The notes beneath the pieces were generated by a model. The model had not been told where the DNA came from, made no database searches, and worked only from the letters and a program-made list of their open reading frames with translations. From Tyto alba (Eukaryota > Chordata > Aves > Strigiformes > Tytonidae), in the NCBI RefSeq assembly GCF_018691265.1, contig NW_024881316.1, forward strand, positions 21,491,819 to 21,555,818: 64,000 bases of DNA, in the 5' to 3' direction. The translations under genes were made by a program, and so were the position numbers. Shown in pieces: positions 49,701 to 63,218 of this stretch. Positions within the stretch are counted from its first letter, which is position 1; each line of letters begins with the position of its first letter.

Positions 49701-52057
49701 CAGGGAAGGATGCTCGTCTGGGTGTGTGCCAAGTCTGCAGACCTAGAGGTAAATTTTTCAGATATGTACCTAACATACTGAACTCCCTCCATCACTGCAC
49801 AGATTCCAAGTACTTCTGCACCCTTTGGAATCGTGGCTTCTCAGTGCAGTGGTGGTTATATGACAACATTGCTTCAGCTTGCAGAGTACACAGGTACTAT
49901 TTCAATAAAAATACTGGAATAGAAGTGCAATATTACTTTCAAAGAAAGACCAGTGACTGCAACTTCTTAATTGCACAAGTGAGGACAAATGGTTGTTTTG
50001 TTAACTTTTTTTTTTTCTCTGTACCATTGATCAAAGACATTTCATAAACTTTATGCTTCAACGTAGAAGTTGCAAGTGTATTTTTCAAAAAAAAATTGAT
50101 TATACTTTTTTAATAGACTCACGACAGTTAATTAAGCATAAAGCACTGCTGAATCGCTTTGATTCAACTCTGAACTTAATGTTTATTTTTCATCTTCCCA
50201 AAGACAATTTTTAATATTTACCCTAGCAAATCCTAGGAGAGCAGAACAACACAAGTTGGCTTAAAAAAATAAAAATTATCAAAATGATAAGAAACTTGTA
50301 CATTTGCTGCTAGATTTTCTTGATCATCCAAGATAGATTTAAGATAACACCTCTTTTTTTTTTTCTGTAGGAAAATGGTGAATGCCTCATTAACCTTTCT
50401 CATGTCACCCATAGCTTTCTAGACCTTCTCCTACTATTCTTCCATCCTTCCTACTCTAGTAAGAAGTCAATTGTCCTTCTTGGTTATTTTTCCAATTCTA
50501 CATTGCCAGTCTATGAGATGGGGGACCAGACCACTCAGTATTCATAGTATGGTGACATCACCAGTACATAAGTCTAATGAGATCTTCTCTGTTTCCTTGT
50601 GTCTACATTCTTAGTGTCTAACATCACTTCACAGTTGTTTACATTGACTTCCATTTATTGTTTTACTGGTCTGTAAGTTAATATTGCAAAACCCTTCTAT
50701 ATTATTTCCGGTTCACTTGCTGTAACAAGCATCAGCTCAGAAACTTAAGCCATCATGACCTGTTAGAACTGAAGAAGGAAATGCAGCTCTGTAGTCTGAG
50801 GGAGTTATTTCAGCTTTTAGCTGGAAAGTTGAAAACTGACAGTGGACACCTGATCTTAAAATCAGAATAAAGTATAAGTGTGTGTTTATTCTTTTGTCTG
50901 GGTGACTTTTACTGCACTGTATAAATTATTATTCACTCTAGGAGTAAGTTTAACAACTGTTTTATACCACTATTGTTCCTATTATAAATCTATGTAAACT
51001 ATATATGTGTGCATGTGTTAACAAATTTGTTCTTGCCTTGAGAAGGATAGGATATAATTAATGGAGGCTGGCATTATGCAGTTTATGAGTCATTGTTTGT
51101 CAGGATCAGGCTCTTCTCAGCCTAGATTTCTGATCCTTTGCTCTTATGATCACACTGTTATTTTGAGTCACTCTTCATCATTGCCAGGTCTTCATTAGAA
51201 GTAGGAGAGGCATGAGATTCTTTACTTTGAGAAAAACAATGTTTCAGGAAGAGTGGAATTTAAATCTAAGCTCTCAGAATACAAAGAAAGACAGAGTCAT
51301 TATTGATGCAGGTATTTATAAATACAGTTGTAATGAAAAGCAGCCTTTATAAAGGATAGCAAAATGAAATTAGGACAACTGCCTTTTTGCTCTGAAAAAT
51401 AAAACCAGAAAAATTGTTTGTGCCTCCGCCCCTCCCATCCCTCTCCCCGCCCCCAACCCCCCCAAATGAAAGTTCCAAAAGAAACCGTTCAAACCAGAAC
51501 ACAAGTGAGACTTTGTGAAGCTCACGAAGGGAATGGCAGCATTTCTAGCTTCTTTTAAAAAAGAGTGAAATGCAGCTGGTGTTGAGCAATGTCTAGCCAC
51601 TAGAAGATACTAGGAACATACTAAATCACAGCTCTGTTGTGGCTTTTTTAAGTATGTCCTCCAGTCATGAATCAGTCTGATCATCCTTAGGAGTGTTTCA
51701 AAGTAGGCTCTTTCAGATTGGTCTGCTTCTCGGTACTGCTCTTTTTCATATTGATCAAAAACCTATAGTAGATTTCTTTTTGTATCAGAGGCTTAGCAGC
51801 ACTACGCACTGCTGCAGCACATATCTAATCCTCATCATACTGCAGAAGAGTAATGATTCCTTTTCCTCTGCTCTCTTGGGTACAGCCATTTTTACATTCA
51901 TAGCTTATCATGCACAAGTAAGATTTGATTCCTCACTAACATTGGTTCCTCTCTGTATCTGGGTGAGAACTTCAAGCTTTTGAAGTTATTCTCAGTTTAC
52001 AAAAGTAGAAATCCACTCTCATAAACTGAGCAAGTACATGAAAAGTAGGTAGCAGCT
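40739..52057 (+). other. Long intronic stretch with low-complexity tracts
   Basis: No exon was recognised in these 11.3 kb. Features are limited to a T run at about 42136-42158, T-rich tracts near 44222, 44882, 45307 and 46450, a T10-A18 block at 46773-46800, a perfect 15-bp-stem hairpin at 46926-46959, A tracts near 47451-47466, and TTTG/TTTA repeats near 48000-48030. The 128-codon frame at 49661-50044 has no domain or splice support. The stretch 50360-50780 has a composition reminiscent of an old LINE but shows no diagnostic motif. Confidence 0.5.
46926..46959. repeat. Perfect inverted repeat, 15-bp stem and 4-base loop
   Basis: ATATCCATTGACTTT, loop ATGG, then its exact reverse complement. 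The flanks do not extend the pairing. It has no adjoining terminator or transposon features. It may have arisen by template-switch mutation during replication. Confidence 0.95.
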
Positions 52058-53126
52058 TGTCGTGGTTTAGGCCTGGTTGGCAGCCAACCACAATGCAGCA
52101 GCTCTCTCTCCCTTCCCCTCCAGCAATGAGAAGGGACAGAGAGCCAGGCTTGGGGTTCAAGATAGGACTGGGATGGAGGAAAATTCCCCTTTATGATCAT
52201 GAGCAAAAGGCAGACTCAGGGGAAGAAAAAAAAGAACATACATTTATTACAGACACTAACAACACATAACAGAGTAGGACAGTGAGAAGCATTGCCACAT
52301 CTTGAGAACACCTTCCCCCCACCCCTCCCTTCTTCCCGGGCTCAGCTCTGCTCCCAATATCTCTACCTCCTGCCCCAGTGGCGCAGGGGCAGGGAATGGG
52401 GGGTGCAGTCAGCTCTGCCACTTCCTTCATCTTCGGTGAGGGGAGTGTCTGGAACTTGCTCCTCCTGCTCCATCATGGTCCCCCTCTCACAGGAGACAGT
52501 CCTCCACAAACTTTCTCCAACATGAGTTCCTCCCATGGGCCGCAGAGTTCCCCACACTGCTCCGTCATGGATCACTAACTTCCTCCGACTGGATTCTCTC
52601 CCACAGCTGCAGCCCTTCCTGAGCTGCTCCGGCGTGGGACTCCCCTGCATGCTGCAATCCTCCCAGCACTGAATTACAGCAGCAGGGCTACCTTTTCCCA
52701 TGAGATCCCGGCCTTCTTTGGGCACAGAACCTTGATCATACAAGCAGGAGCCACAGGCCAAAAATCAATGTCTGCTCCACCGTAGATCTTCATGGGTGGC
52801 AGTGGAGGGCCACCCTGCCGTCTCACCACAGGATACAGGGGGGTCTCTGCTCCGGAGCACCTCCCCCCTCCTTTCTTCCTCCGTTCCTCCACTGATCTTG
52901 GTGTTCATGCATCTGCAGCAACTCCTCCTCACAAGTCCGACTGCCCGTCACCACGTCCCTTCTTAAATACGTTATTGCAGAGGCGCAGCTGATTGTCTCA
53001 ATTTCCCAAACAGAAGTGGAGCTGACTTGGAGCTGGGGGAGCTTCGAGAAGCTTCTCACAGGGGGCCACCCTGATAGCCCCCTCCCCTGCCACCAAAAAA
53101 CCACCACCATTCACTCAACCCAGGAC
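52058..53126 (-). mobile_element. ERVK-like solo LTR, minus orientation
   Basis: A GC-rich block of about 1.07 kb in an AT-rich region starts on the plus strand with TGTCGTGGTTTAGGCCTGG and ends CAACCCAGGAC. It is flanked by the perfect 6-bp direct repeat GCAGCT (52052-52057 and 53127-53132), as expected for class II (ERVK) insertions. On the minus strand it has a TATA-like TATTTAA (plus 52963-52969) and downstream an AATAAA signal (plus 52243-52248), so the LTR points left. No internal retroviral sequence or second LTR is present. Open frames inside it (up to 132 codons) are by-products of GC-rich LTR sequence. Confidence 0.82.
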
Positions 53127-53868
53127 GCAGCTGCAATACCACTGGCATTGTCCTTAAAAGTAAAAACAAAATTCCTGCCAAGTGCATTGAAGAAGACCCT
53201 GACCCCTTTCTTCAGAAAGGGATCTGTCAGATAGAGCCCACCTTCAACAACAGCAAATTGAAAGTACCTGTATATTCTGGTCATCCCACCAATTATCTAT
53301 AACAAAGTTTTCTGAATATATTTTGGTGCCTGACATCACATGACCTTTGTGTAATTAACTTAAGTGCAAACACAGACCTTCAACTGTTCAAGGACTAGAT
53401 TCATTAAACCATTTAATATTGGTAAAGCAGAAACATCCACTGTATAAACACCTTAAAAAAACAATCTAACATGCAAGAAGCACACGGAGGAAAATTTCAT
53501 AAGTGTGATGAAAGAGAGCCAGGAGACGATGATTAGAGAGAAATTGAAAGAAAAGAACAGAAGTCTGACATATCATTAGAGGAAGGAAAGGGAAGGCAAA
53601 TTTTGCTCAATAGGAACATTTTAAAAAGACGTGTTAGTAAAAGAGATGAGCAGTCAATCAGTAAAAAGTAAAGATAGAGCTATAACCAAGGTACATAACA
53701 TTTACATTTTTTGTGATGGTTGGCTTATAGACGATTTTATACCCTCTTGTTGTAATAAATTGTGTTTCCTTCTTTGTTTTAGGAGAGGAAATCACTCTCA
53801 GAATGTGGTGTTTATTAATAAATGTGTTGGCCATTACTTTTTAGACTTCCTAATGCACACTGTGGATT

Positions 53869-53917
53869 AAAAAAAAAAAAAAAAAAAAAACAAAAAAAAA
53901 CAAAAAAAAAAAAACAA
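53869..53917 (+). repeat. A-rich tract
   Basis: Long A tract with occasional C. An AATAAA hexamer ends 46 bp upstream, slightly far for a normal cleavage site. Confidence 0.9.
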
Positions 53918-56900
53918 CCACAATCAGCCTTCTAGAACTCTCTGTAATGTCTTCAGTTATTTGAAAATTCTGAAATATAGTGATTGGTAACTTGTACCGA
54001 CCAAAGACTTTCTGTTTTAACAGTATGATCCTGATAGTTTCTTATATGAGAAATAACACTGTGTTCAGAATATACACTTTGTCATTGCTAGTTCTTACAG
54101 TCTACTGGTCTCTGAATGGCTGTAGCTTCTCCAGTCTACCACAGCTGCAAAATCATTTCAGGTAGCCACAAAAACCAAACTAACTGCTGTATCAGCATTT
54201 CATCAACAATTTCTGATTAACTGTTTTATCAGCCATATTCTTGGGCTGAGGGATAAGTAATGGAAAAAAAATGGATCTACACAAGCTACATGTAAAACTG
54301 CCACAGAAACTGTTTCTCATTTGAATCTGCAGTAAGGCCAAAGAAAGCATACTACAAAATAGCATGAATAAAAAGGTTAGAAATACAGTTTGGAAGAAAA
54401 GAGAGATCATTTTAAGGGAGATGGCTGGCAAACTGGGATTTCTTCAAATAGGTATTCTTGATAGCCACATCAGTACAGCTGTACTCAGCAAGCTGTTTCT
54501 GTACTTTCACAGGCCTTATAGTTGTCTTGTGTTTTACTATATCATCTGAAACAATATTAAATAGGGAGTAAGCAAATAGTTCTTCAGTGATCTCAGTGGG
54601 TTGTATTGAAGGAATTTAAAACCAGAACATTTTCTATCAGTTACTACAAATTCTATTTTGAATTTGTGTTATCAAGAACTGTTTTTCTCCACAGATTAAA
54701 ACACTGATGTTTTAATCTATTAAAAATACCTGAGTTGAGGGTAACAATGCTGAATAAAAAATTAATCAAAATTGCTTTCCAGTGTAGAGTCTTAGACAAC
54801 ATGAGACAGTAGATGAACTTTGCACTGATCCTTCTAAACAGCAACTGTGATTCTTCAGCTAGTTGACTTGGGGCATTCATAAAACTTTTACCTGCAAAGA
54901 GACTTGGGGTTCTGCGCCAGGAACTGGAAAGGTAAACAACAAGCATTACCATGTCAAGTGGTTAGTTAATTACATCCTTTTGTGAATCTGGTCCTTTGAG
55001 AGAACCCAAAAGATTAATAAAGGGAATCTAAGAAACAAAATACATTCTAAAGAATACTTCTCGGCAACCCTGAGAAGCTTGTTAGGCTATATGAATCATG
55101 TATCTTGATGCATAACAAGAACTAACCATGGACATAAAGTCTTGAGTAGAACAAATGACAAGCACTGAATCCTCTTCAGTCATCAGTAGCTGCCTGTACT
55201 TGGAACAGGACTGGAGAAAATCCTCTTTAGACTAAGACTGTGTGAGCTCCCAAAGGTCTTTATCTATATATATATAGAGAGATATATATCTCCCAAGGAA
55301 CTCCAGTGAAATCACTACAGCCTGATGAAACAGAAAATTGTGCTTGTTTGGATCCTTCCGTACTGCTCTGGTAAATTAGATAAACACTCAGTTCTCTGTA
55401 CAGAATGGTTGTTTCTCTGTCTTTTACTGAAGAATTAACTCCTAACCTCATCAAAATGACACCAAATTTTACAGCAATTTTAGGTTTGCTATTTTGTGAT
55501 ATTGAGGTTGTATTACCTTGTATCTCTTACTCTTGTTCTTGATTTAATTTTCTGACACCTGAGTCACTAGCACTGAATATGGAGGCATTTAATAGCCTAC
55601 AGCTATGGACATGATACTGTGATCTCTGTATTCTAACATCTCTAATTTGTCTTTGAATAATTTGAAGTTTCATTACAGGATATACTGAAACTAAGGCAGT
55701 GTCCCAAATCTGATACAATCAGATAAAACTTAGCTTACACAGAAATAGGAGGTTGTCTCTTTCAACATAGTATGCATTTCTAAATATTAACATCTTTGGT
55801 TTCATGTGTTGTCCTTCTGAAATTCATACACACACAAATATTCTTCTTCATAAGATGATTGGAAAACTTATTATGAAAAAAATAAAATAGTGTATTTTCA
55901 GAAAGAAGAAAACAGGCTGAAATAAGGCATATATTAAGTAAGTGTGAAGACAAAATCCTAATCAAAACTCTCACAAAAAGGAAAAGAAATGAAAAGATAT
56001 AGTCTTATCCCTTGTTGAAACTCATAGTAATGTTACTGCATAAATACAGAAGAAAAAAGCTTTCATAAACCAGAGTAAATCACTCTTGAAGACTGGGCTG
56101 GCACAAGATGGAAGAAAGGACTCTCTATATGTTAGAAGCCTTTACTTACCCTTTTTCTCACCTGAATCTTAATAGAATTTCAGCTTAATTGGAGATAAAC
56201 ATATAGAAATGTCCAAGGCAGCTCTTCATACTTAATCTGGGTGCATTTTTTAAACCTTCTATTCAGTTTTCTCTGTAAATAATGTCTATTGGTAATCCTT
56301 ATTCACTTCTTATCTTAATCTTGCATGCAAGCTTGCTTGGGGAAATCCTCAAAAGTAAGCTTTTATCATTCCCCAGCAATTGCCGTTCTCCCTCACATTG
56401 CATATCTTCAGAGACTGTGTATTGCTAGTTTGAGAGATGGTATGGGAGGGGTCAATCTTCCAATGATCAAAGACAACCAAAAGAGTTCATTGAAATCAGG
56501 AAAGGCTGTGCAGCCTGATCCTCAACACTTGAAAGGGATTATATGAAAATCAGAGTTTTATTGTTGCTATCTCTTGAGTTGACAGAAGTTTGGTGCTCAT
56601 TGTAGGCATTATTGATACTATTGTCACTGAGTTATAAGCGGTGGTATAAAGGGGTTATGTCAAATATTGAGCAATAAAAATTTTAGTGAAAACTTTAATT
56701 GAAAAGGTCTAATTTAGTCTTGCCTATATTAGTTTTCCTACAGTCATGCTAGAGATTAAAATTCTTTAGCGAGGTTTCAGTGTCACTCAGCAATGCATCA
56801 TCTGGTTTTAGACTAAACAGATTCAAGTTCCCAGCTATAGCTGCTTCTAGCCAGAGGAGCATAGACAGGTGTCACAGCCAACCTGCAAAGATAACTAAGT

Positions 56901-58077
56901 CAGTTCAGGATCCAGACAGGCCCACAACACAAGGAGTGCTGTGCTCTAGCTCAGGTCAGGTGGCCTGCTTATCCATTCACAATCGGCATATCCATCCTTC
57001 AATAACAAAATCAGTTATATATTCTCTGCATATTGTTTCTGTGTAATCTCAGTGTCTGAATCTCCATCTATGTTTATGTGTAACAGCAAAGAACATTTTC
57101 CAGCTAGGAGCAGAAATCCTTAATTCTTTCAGGGATTTGTTGGCAGTTTTTTTAAATATATCTACTATGGTACATATTGTAAAAGCTATTTCACTTTATA
57201 AGAGAAAGTGGAAACTGAGATGATAAATTCTTAATTTCTTCAGAAAAATTTAAAGTTGAAAAGTACCAGAGCTGTCAAGATTTGTGAATCCTGTCTACAT
57301 GAGAAAGACATCAAATAATTACCAATGAAATCTAAGAATACATTATGTACATTCAATATAAGAGAAATCAAGATCTATAAAAATTATAACTTTGAAGTTC
57401 TTTATGATTAGTAATTAATGAATTAGCCATTTTACAACATGCTAGTTAATCTTCTATATTCTGAGTACATTTTTATTTCCTTTTGAAATCCAGCCTATTC
57501 TTACTAAATCATTGCTGCTATTCAAACCTTTCCAGGAATTTAGTACTCTTAAAAGTTCTACTAGTTTGCTAAAAGTATTATCTCCTCCAACTCTCATTGA
57601 GATCTTAGTCAACTGATAAATAGTTAAATGGTGGTTTTTTGGGGGGGGGTTTATTGTTCAGTTGGTTTGTTTGCTATAGTTGACTTTTCTGTTTTTAATT
57701 TGGAAAGGTCAAGGAGGTCGGTTAAGTGTAGAGTGTTATTAGATAGAACATCCTACTCTCCCTGTGGTCTGCACGAAGAATCGTTCCCTTCAGGCTAGTG
57801 GGGGAGATACTGTGTCCTCAAGTACTTACTGGTGGTTTCAAGCCTGACTGACAATACCAGTAGGATAGCCAGAGCAGAATTTTAATGCCTTTCTCCTTAA
57901 AGGTAAATGGGGCTGATTTTATCTAAAAAAAAACTCTCAGGAAAAAGTTATTTCCTTTTTTTATACACTATTGTCACACATAAATCATAGTATGTGCATC
58001 AAAATGGAGGCTGAGCTTGTTGTTAGGAGTGGTTGACTTCATGTTATTTATCTTATTTGAGAACTAATAATGGTCAT

Positions 58078-58381
58078 TGTGTGAGTCAGCACAGGAAGGA
58101 TGCAGGAACAACTACAAAACCACAGATGAAATGCAAAGAGTAAATTTATTTTTGTAACCTTGCCAACCAGGGGATCCTTGCAGTAGCACCCAGGCAGAGG
58201 ACCATAGGCAAGGATGCAGGCGCTGTGGAGCTTGGTCATGCTAGAGGATCCCTGAAACTGCTGTTTTCCCCTGTATTTCAGGGTTTCTAACAGGCATAGT
58301 TTACCATAAAATGTTTGATTTTTCCCACAGCAGAGCAGCAATCTCAAGCATGTTCGATAGGGTGCCTCTAGGTCTATCACA
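58078..58381 (-). mobile_element. Possible short LTR fragment, minus orientation
   Basis: The segment is GC-richer than its flanks. On the minus strand it starts TGTGATAGACC and ends with CTGACTCACA, with an AATAAA signal (plus 58145-58150) near its end. This resembles an LTR in outline, but no TATA box or clean target duplication was found, so the call is tentative. Confidence 0.3.
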
Positions 58382-61300
58382 GGCCTATGTTATTGAAACA
58401 CAGATGTTCTATTTGTCCAACACACAAGGCTAAACAACGATTAATATGATATATGTGTTTTTCTACACCTCACCTGCATGTCACTTGACTGTGTTTATAA
58501 GCCTCCTTGCAAATCTTCAGTTATTTTCCCAAAATAATTCTGAGTCTCAAAGAGTAAGTGAGGAGAACTTGCCCCATGGTAATGAGGGATCAAGTCTGAA
58601 CTCTGAGGCATTTCAGAAAGACAGGAGAATTTTACTTCCTTTGGAGAATCATTCTTATGGCCTAATGTGTTGAATAGCCTTTAGAAGGGCATTGTCTTTT
58701 ACCTATGATGTTTCTAATGAGAGGTTACCTTTATAGAATTTATGAAAAAGTAGCTCTCAAAAGTATAAAAATGTTTGCAGTACCTAAATAGTCTTCAGTT
58801 CCCCATATTTTCCCTTTTTCACTTCTTCGCTGAGTGCAATCGATATTTTAAGGACCTGATTATTTTTCCTTCTAGTTGTGGCATTTGTAGATCATCAATG
58901 AATTGACATAGATCTGAATTGTAGATGGAGTAATTTTTAATTAGGTTAAGAAAAAATTCTAAACTCTACTGGTAGATTAACTGAAATGTGAAATACCAAA
59001 TAATTATTCCATTTTATAGGGAGACATATTTATGCTGTCTTGTGGTTATTTTGTTCAACTTCGAATTTTGAATGCATCTAGTAACTTTATCCATGTAATA
59101 GTATGATTTGAGATATATATGTATAAAAAAATAGTTTCTTAGCTTTGTTAGAATAAGCAAATTTGTACTGAGAAACAGTGATTTCACTTCATTGTATAGT
59201 TTTAATACTGTAAGCAAAATATAAAGTCAGTAAGATAATTAAAATAGTCTTTGGACTTATGGAACTGCCAAGAATTTTAGAATAATACTGTCAAGCAAAT
59301 CCTTAAAAACACTCATGAAAAACAGGAGAAATTGGAATAAAAATGATTCACGTGTTAACTTTAATTTATCTTTTACAATTTTTAAAGTTTTCATTTTCAC
59401 TGAGAGTTCACTGAGAATGTCTTAACAGAAAACCCTGCTGAGGCAGAGATAACAAAACAAATATACTTATTTTTTTTTCAATGAACCTAGAGATAGCAGA
59501 AAGATTTCTTAAAGGATGCATAGAAGTTCCTGTCAGAGAATTCCAAGATAGAGAACAAATGCTGCTGAATTACCACTTGTCCTAGAAAGTCTTTGACACT
59601 CTTTACCATTGCATTATTAACATTTTCAGCTAGCTTCCTTCTTGTTCCAGGCATATAATATTATTTGTCTTACTTGTTTTCTTATTTTCTTTTTTTTTTT
59701 TTTTTTTTTTTCCCCTGTCACTGGTCTCATTTTCTTTTTATGTTAATGGGGAGAAATTTTGTTTGTAGTTCTTAGGCAGCAGTATTTAGTTTTCACATGT
59801 CTTACTCTCTTCTCCTAACTTAGCTGTGATTTAGTTTTTTGTTTTTTTACTAATTCTTTCTTCATATTCAGAAACATCTACAGGTATATGAAATCATAAA
59901 ATGACATTCATAATTTCCTACTTTTTTTTTTGTTCAGTCCTCTTTTTCTAGACTTTTTTCATCACACTTCTATTATTAAAATATAGTTATGATTAAAAAA
60001 CATCACATATTGTAACTCCCTGTGTGAATACCTTCCTGTACCTTACACCTCTTCTTTGTAAGACTGTGCTTTAATATTAGTGTCTGGTATGCCACTGATG
60101 AGTAACAATATTTTTGAGCAATCTTTGACCAGTACTTTTGGCAAAAGACAAACAACAGAGGGAAAATATAAAGCCCTTTCCCCTCTATACGTAGTTCAGT
60201 CCTGAAATGCCTATATTAAAAAAGTCTTTGAACTTACTTTTATGTTTATTTGGTTATATGTTCCTACATAATTTACTGGCATATTTTTACTAAATTTTCC
60301 TCTGATGTTTTATAATCAACATTAATCTAAAATGGAATTATATTGTATTTTATTTGGTATACAATTCTCAGAACACAATTTTATTTGCAGTGTCCCTTAC
60401 CACACTGATTTCTCTTCAAATTAGGCCCTCAGATCCTACCATACTAAAGATAATAGAATTGTAAAGATGTAATTTAAAGTCTATTTTGGGAATAGTCAGC
60501 TTCCATAGAAGTAGCCCAAGGAAACTCTTGACCTGCAGAAACTTTATTACTAGTGATTTTGTTCTTTTCCTTGATTAGGTATCAAGTTGACTTTCAGATC
60601 ATGACCTCTTTCTTTCCACCAAGGAAATATTTTTCTTACAAACTTTTGAACAATCACGCACCACCAGGCACAGAATTTACAAGATAATTTTGCCATCTGT
60701 TTTTGGAGTATACTTATCCTGTCCAATTTTCTTGGGTTTTTTTTATAATAATCTTAATGAAATGGCAAGTACAACTTGCATTAGGCTTCAGGCAGGAGTA
60801 CAATAATAATGTGTGCTATGCAGTAAGAAAGACAAAACTGAGTGTGGCTGGTGTTTTTTCAACATTATGCAAAGCTTCTTTTTTTTTTTTTTTTTTTTTT
60901 TTTGTGGTAAAAACACTTGAAAACACAAAATGAAGTACAGATGAGTGGATCTGGTATACTGCTTCTCCATCTGCTCATACTGGTATCCTAGCAAGACAGG
61001 GATACTTGCTCGCCTCAGAATTTTCAAGAGGCAATTTTGTAAATACGTGACAAAATGATACATTTTTCATAATGATAATGCTTTGAGCAGATGTGCTATC
61101 TCAAAAATAATAATGTGCTGAAGATTTTAGAAAAATCTTGAATTTTACTATTCTAGAGTCTTAATTTCTTATCATACTACATCCATATCCATTCATTATA
61201 ATGGGCCAAACTGATCTTTCAGCCAAGTATTTAATGTAATTCCATTGTACTTAATTCCACTTACAGGTCTCAGCTGACCACAGACTGCTGTTAGAGAACT

Positions 61301-61862
61301 TGTATATATGGCATAAATTTTCCATGAAGTTCTAAGTAGCTTTCAGGATTTCATATACACATTTTTTGTACACCTGACCAAGTTTTGAGGATAAGCACAG
61401 AACTTAGATAGATGCAATCAACATCCCATTACTCCAGCCACACTCTTCACTGACTCAGGCCAGAGTTGTTCTAAGGGCCTGGACTGGCTGCTGAGGTGTC
61501 AGGTTTTGCAAAGCTCTTTCAAGTTCAATGCTGCCAATGAACTGAGAAAAGGGAGAGAAAACCAAAGGGGTTGTTTGAGTTTTCTGGCCAACTGCTTCCT
61601 GGAACTGCAAAGTAACCTAAACCAAATTTCCATTACATGATTCAGATGGGAGTTTTATGTAGAAGTAAAGTGTGGTGAGTATCTGGTTTGCAAGACTATA
61701 AATTTTCTATTGTCACTCCTGAGATGGAGTTGCTGACCCCTGTGATGTAGACTGTAGTCACTAGGTAACTATTGGCTACCTATGCAGGGAACTTCAGTTC
61801 TACCTTTGCAAGATAAGAGGTTACACATCCTTAGTTTTCGCCCTGTTATTCAGTTTTCTGGT

Positions 61863-61960
61863 TTTGTTTTTTTTGTTTTTTGGGTTTTTTTGTTTGTTTG
61901 TTTGTTGTTTTTTTGTTTTTTTGGGTTTTTTTTGGTTTGGTTTGGTTTGGTTTGGTTTTT
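61863..61960 (+). repeat. G/T-rich simple repeat including (TTTGG)n
   Basis: T-rich sequence with scattered G runs followed by five to six TTTGG units. The open frame through it is low-complexity. Confidence 0.9.
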
Positions 61961-63160
61961 ATATTATCTAAACAGTCTATTTATATAGAGAGCCAGTAGA
62001 CAAAAGTTTGGGTCTCAGTCTTTCTATGAAATGATTACATAATGCTGTTAACATAGAATGAATGCCAGGGAAAGGGCCTGCAAAGTTTCCATCTAGATTC
62101 TCTGATCATCCAGTGGAAAACACAGATTTTTACATTCACACTTACAAACTGGAAGAGTCCCAAGTGCAAGTTTTTGATGACAGTTTTGAGTCTTGGTGGT
62201 CTCTTACCCTGTTGAAAGAAGACAGGTAGTTCTGTTCCTTTGCTAAAGCAATTTCTTGTTTCTAATGAGAATTTATTGGTTTCTAAGGAATTTGCTGCAA
62301 TTTACTTTTAGTGTGACTTAGACCTTTATAGTTTTATTTTCTTTTTGATAACTACTGAACGTGTTTTTTGTGTGCTGTTAATCTTCATCTGTTGATGTTT
62401 TTCAGAACAAAAGGTGGGGTTTGTTTTGTTTTGTTTTTCTGAATTGCCTCAACCTTAAAATATAGGAGTAGTAGGGGAGAGAAAGTAACAAGTTTGATTT
62501 TTCCCTTCGTACAATTCACACAAAAACATTTTTGTTTCTGAAGTTTTGTAACAAACTTATCTCAGTTCACTTTGCATTGGAAGTGAGGAAATTGAAGCAA
62601 AATGCACATTCTGCTAAAGGCACACACAAAGGCATAGAAGAGTGAAGACCTTTGTCACTGTATGCCATGACCTCCAATGTTTCTTGCTTCTAAGTGAGGC
62701 CTGGGAATATTTTCATGCACAGTCTAGCAAATTGTTCGCCAAACTAAAAGTCAGGTACGGGTCTTGGTTCCTGTGTGACCTTGGGTAAGATACTTCTTTA
62801 TCCTCTGTGGTCATGTGTTTTTAGTGGATTATCCCCTGAAAAATGCTGCAGTCAAAACTACTACTTTCTTTGTCTCTGTACAGTGCTACTATAATGAGAG
62901 TTTAATGCAAATACTGCGAAGAAGTGACTCTTTGAAATAAAGAAGGAAGTAATTAGAATTACTTTGAAATAATATTTATAATTCCTTATTTTTTATTAAT
63001 TTATTTTAAATTGAAGATATCTTCTGTAACTAGCCATTTCTTGATAAATAGAGAATTCATATGTGGGCTTCATTGTCTTATACAATGGGAAAGACAAGGT
63101 CAAGCAAATACTTGGCTGAAATTTCTTGATCTGAATTTTTTTTCTAACACATAAAGTAGT

Positions 63161-63218
63161 TCATCATCATCATCATAAAAAAAAAAAAAAAAAAAAACAA
63201 AACAAAAAAAAAAAAAAA
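63161..63218 (+). repeat. (TCA)n followed by an A-rich tract
   Basis: Five TCA units run directly into a 40-base A-rich stretch with two or three C interruptions. Confidence 0.92.

Noticed and set aside
49661..50047. 128-codon plus-strand frame
   Set aside because: No domain, no splice-site pair and no family resemblance; ends in a low-complexity Phe run. Probably chance.
52363..52761. 132-codon minus-strand frame and several overlapping frames on both strands
   Set aside because: All lie inside the GC-rich solo LTR, where low stop-codon density creates long frames.
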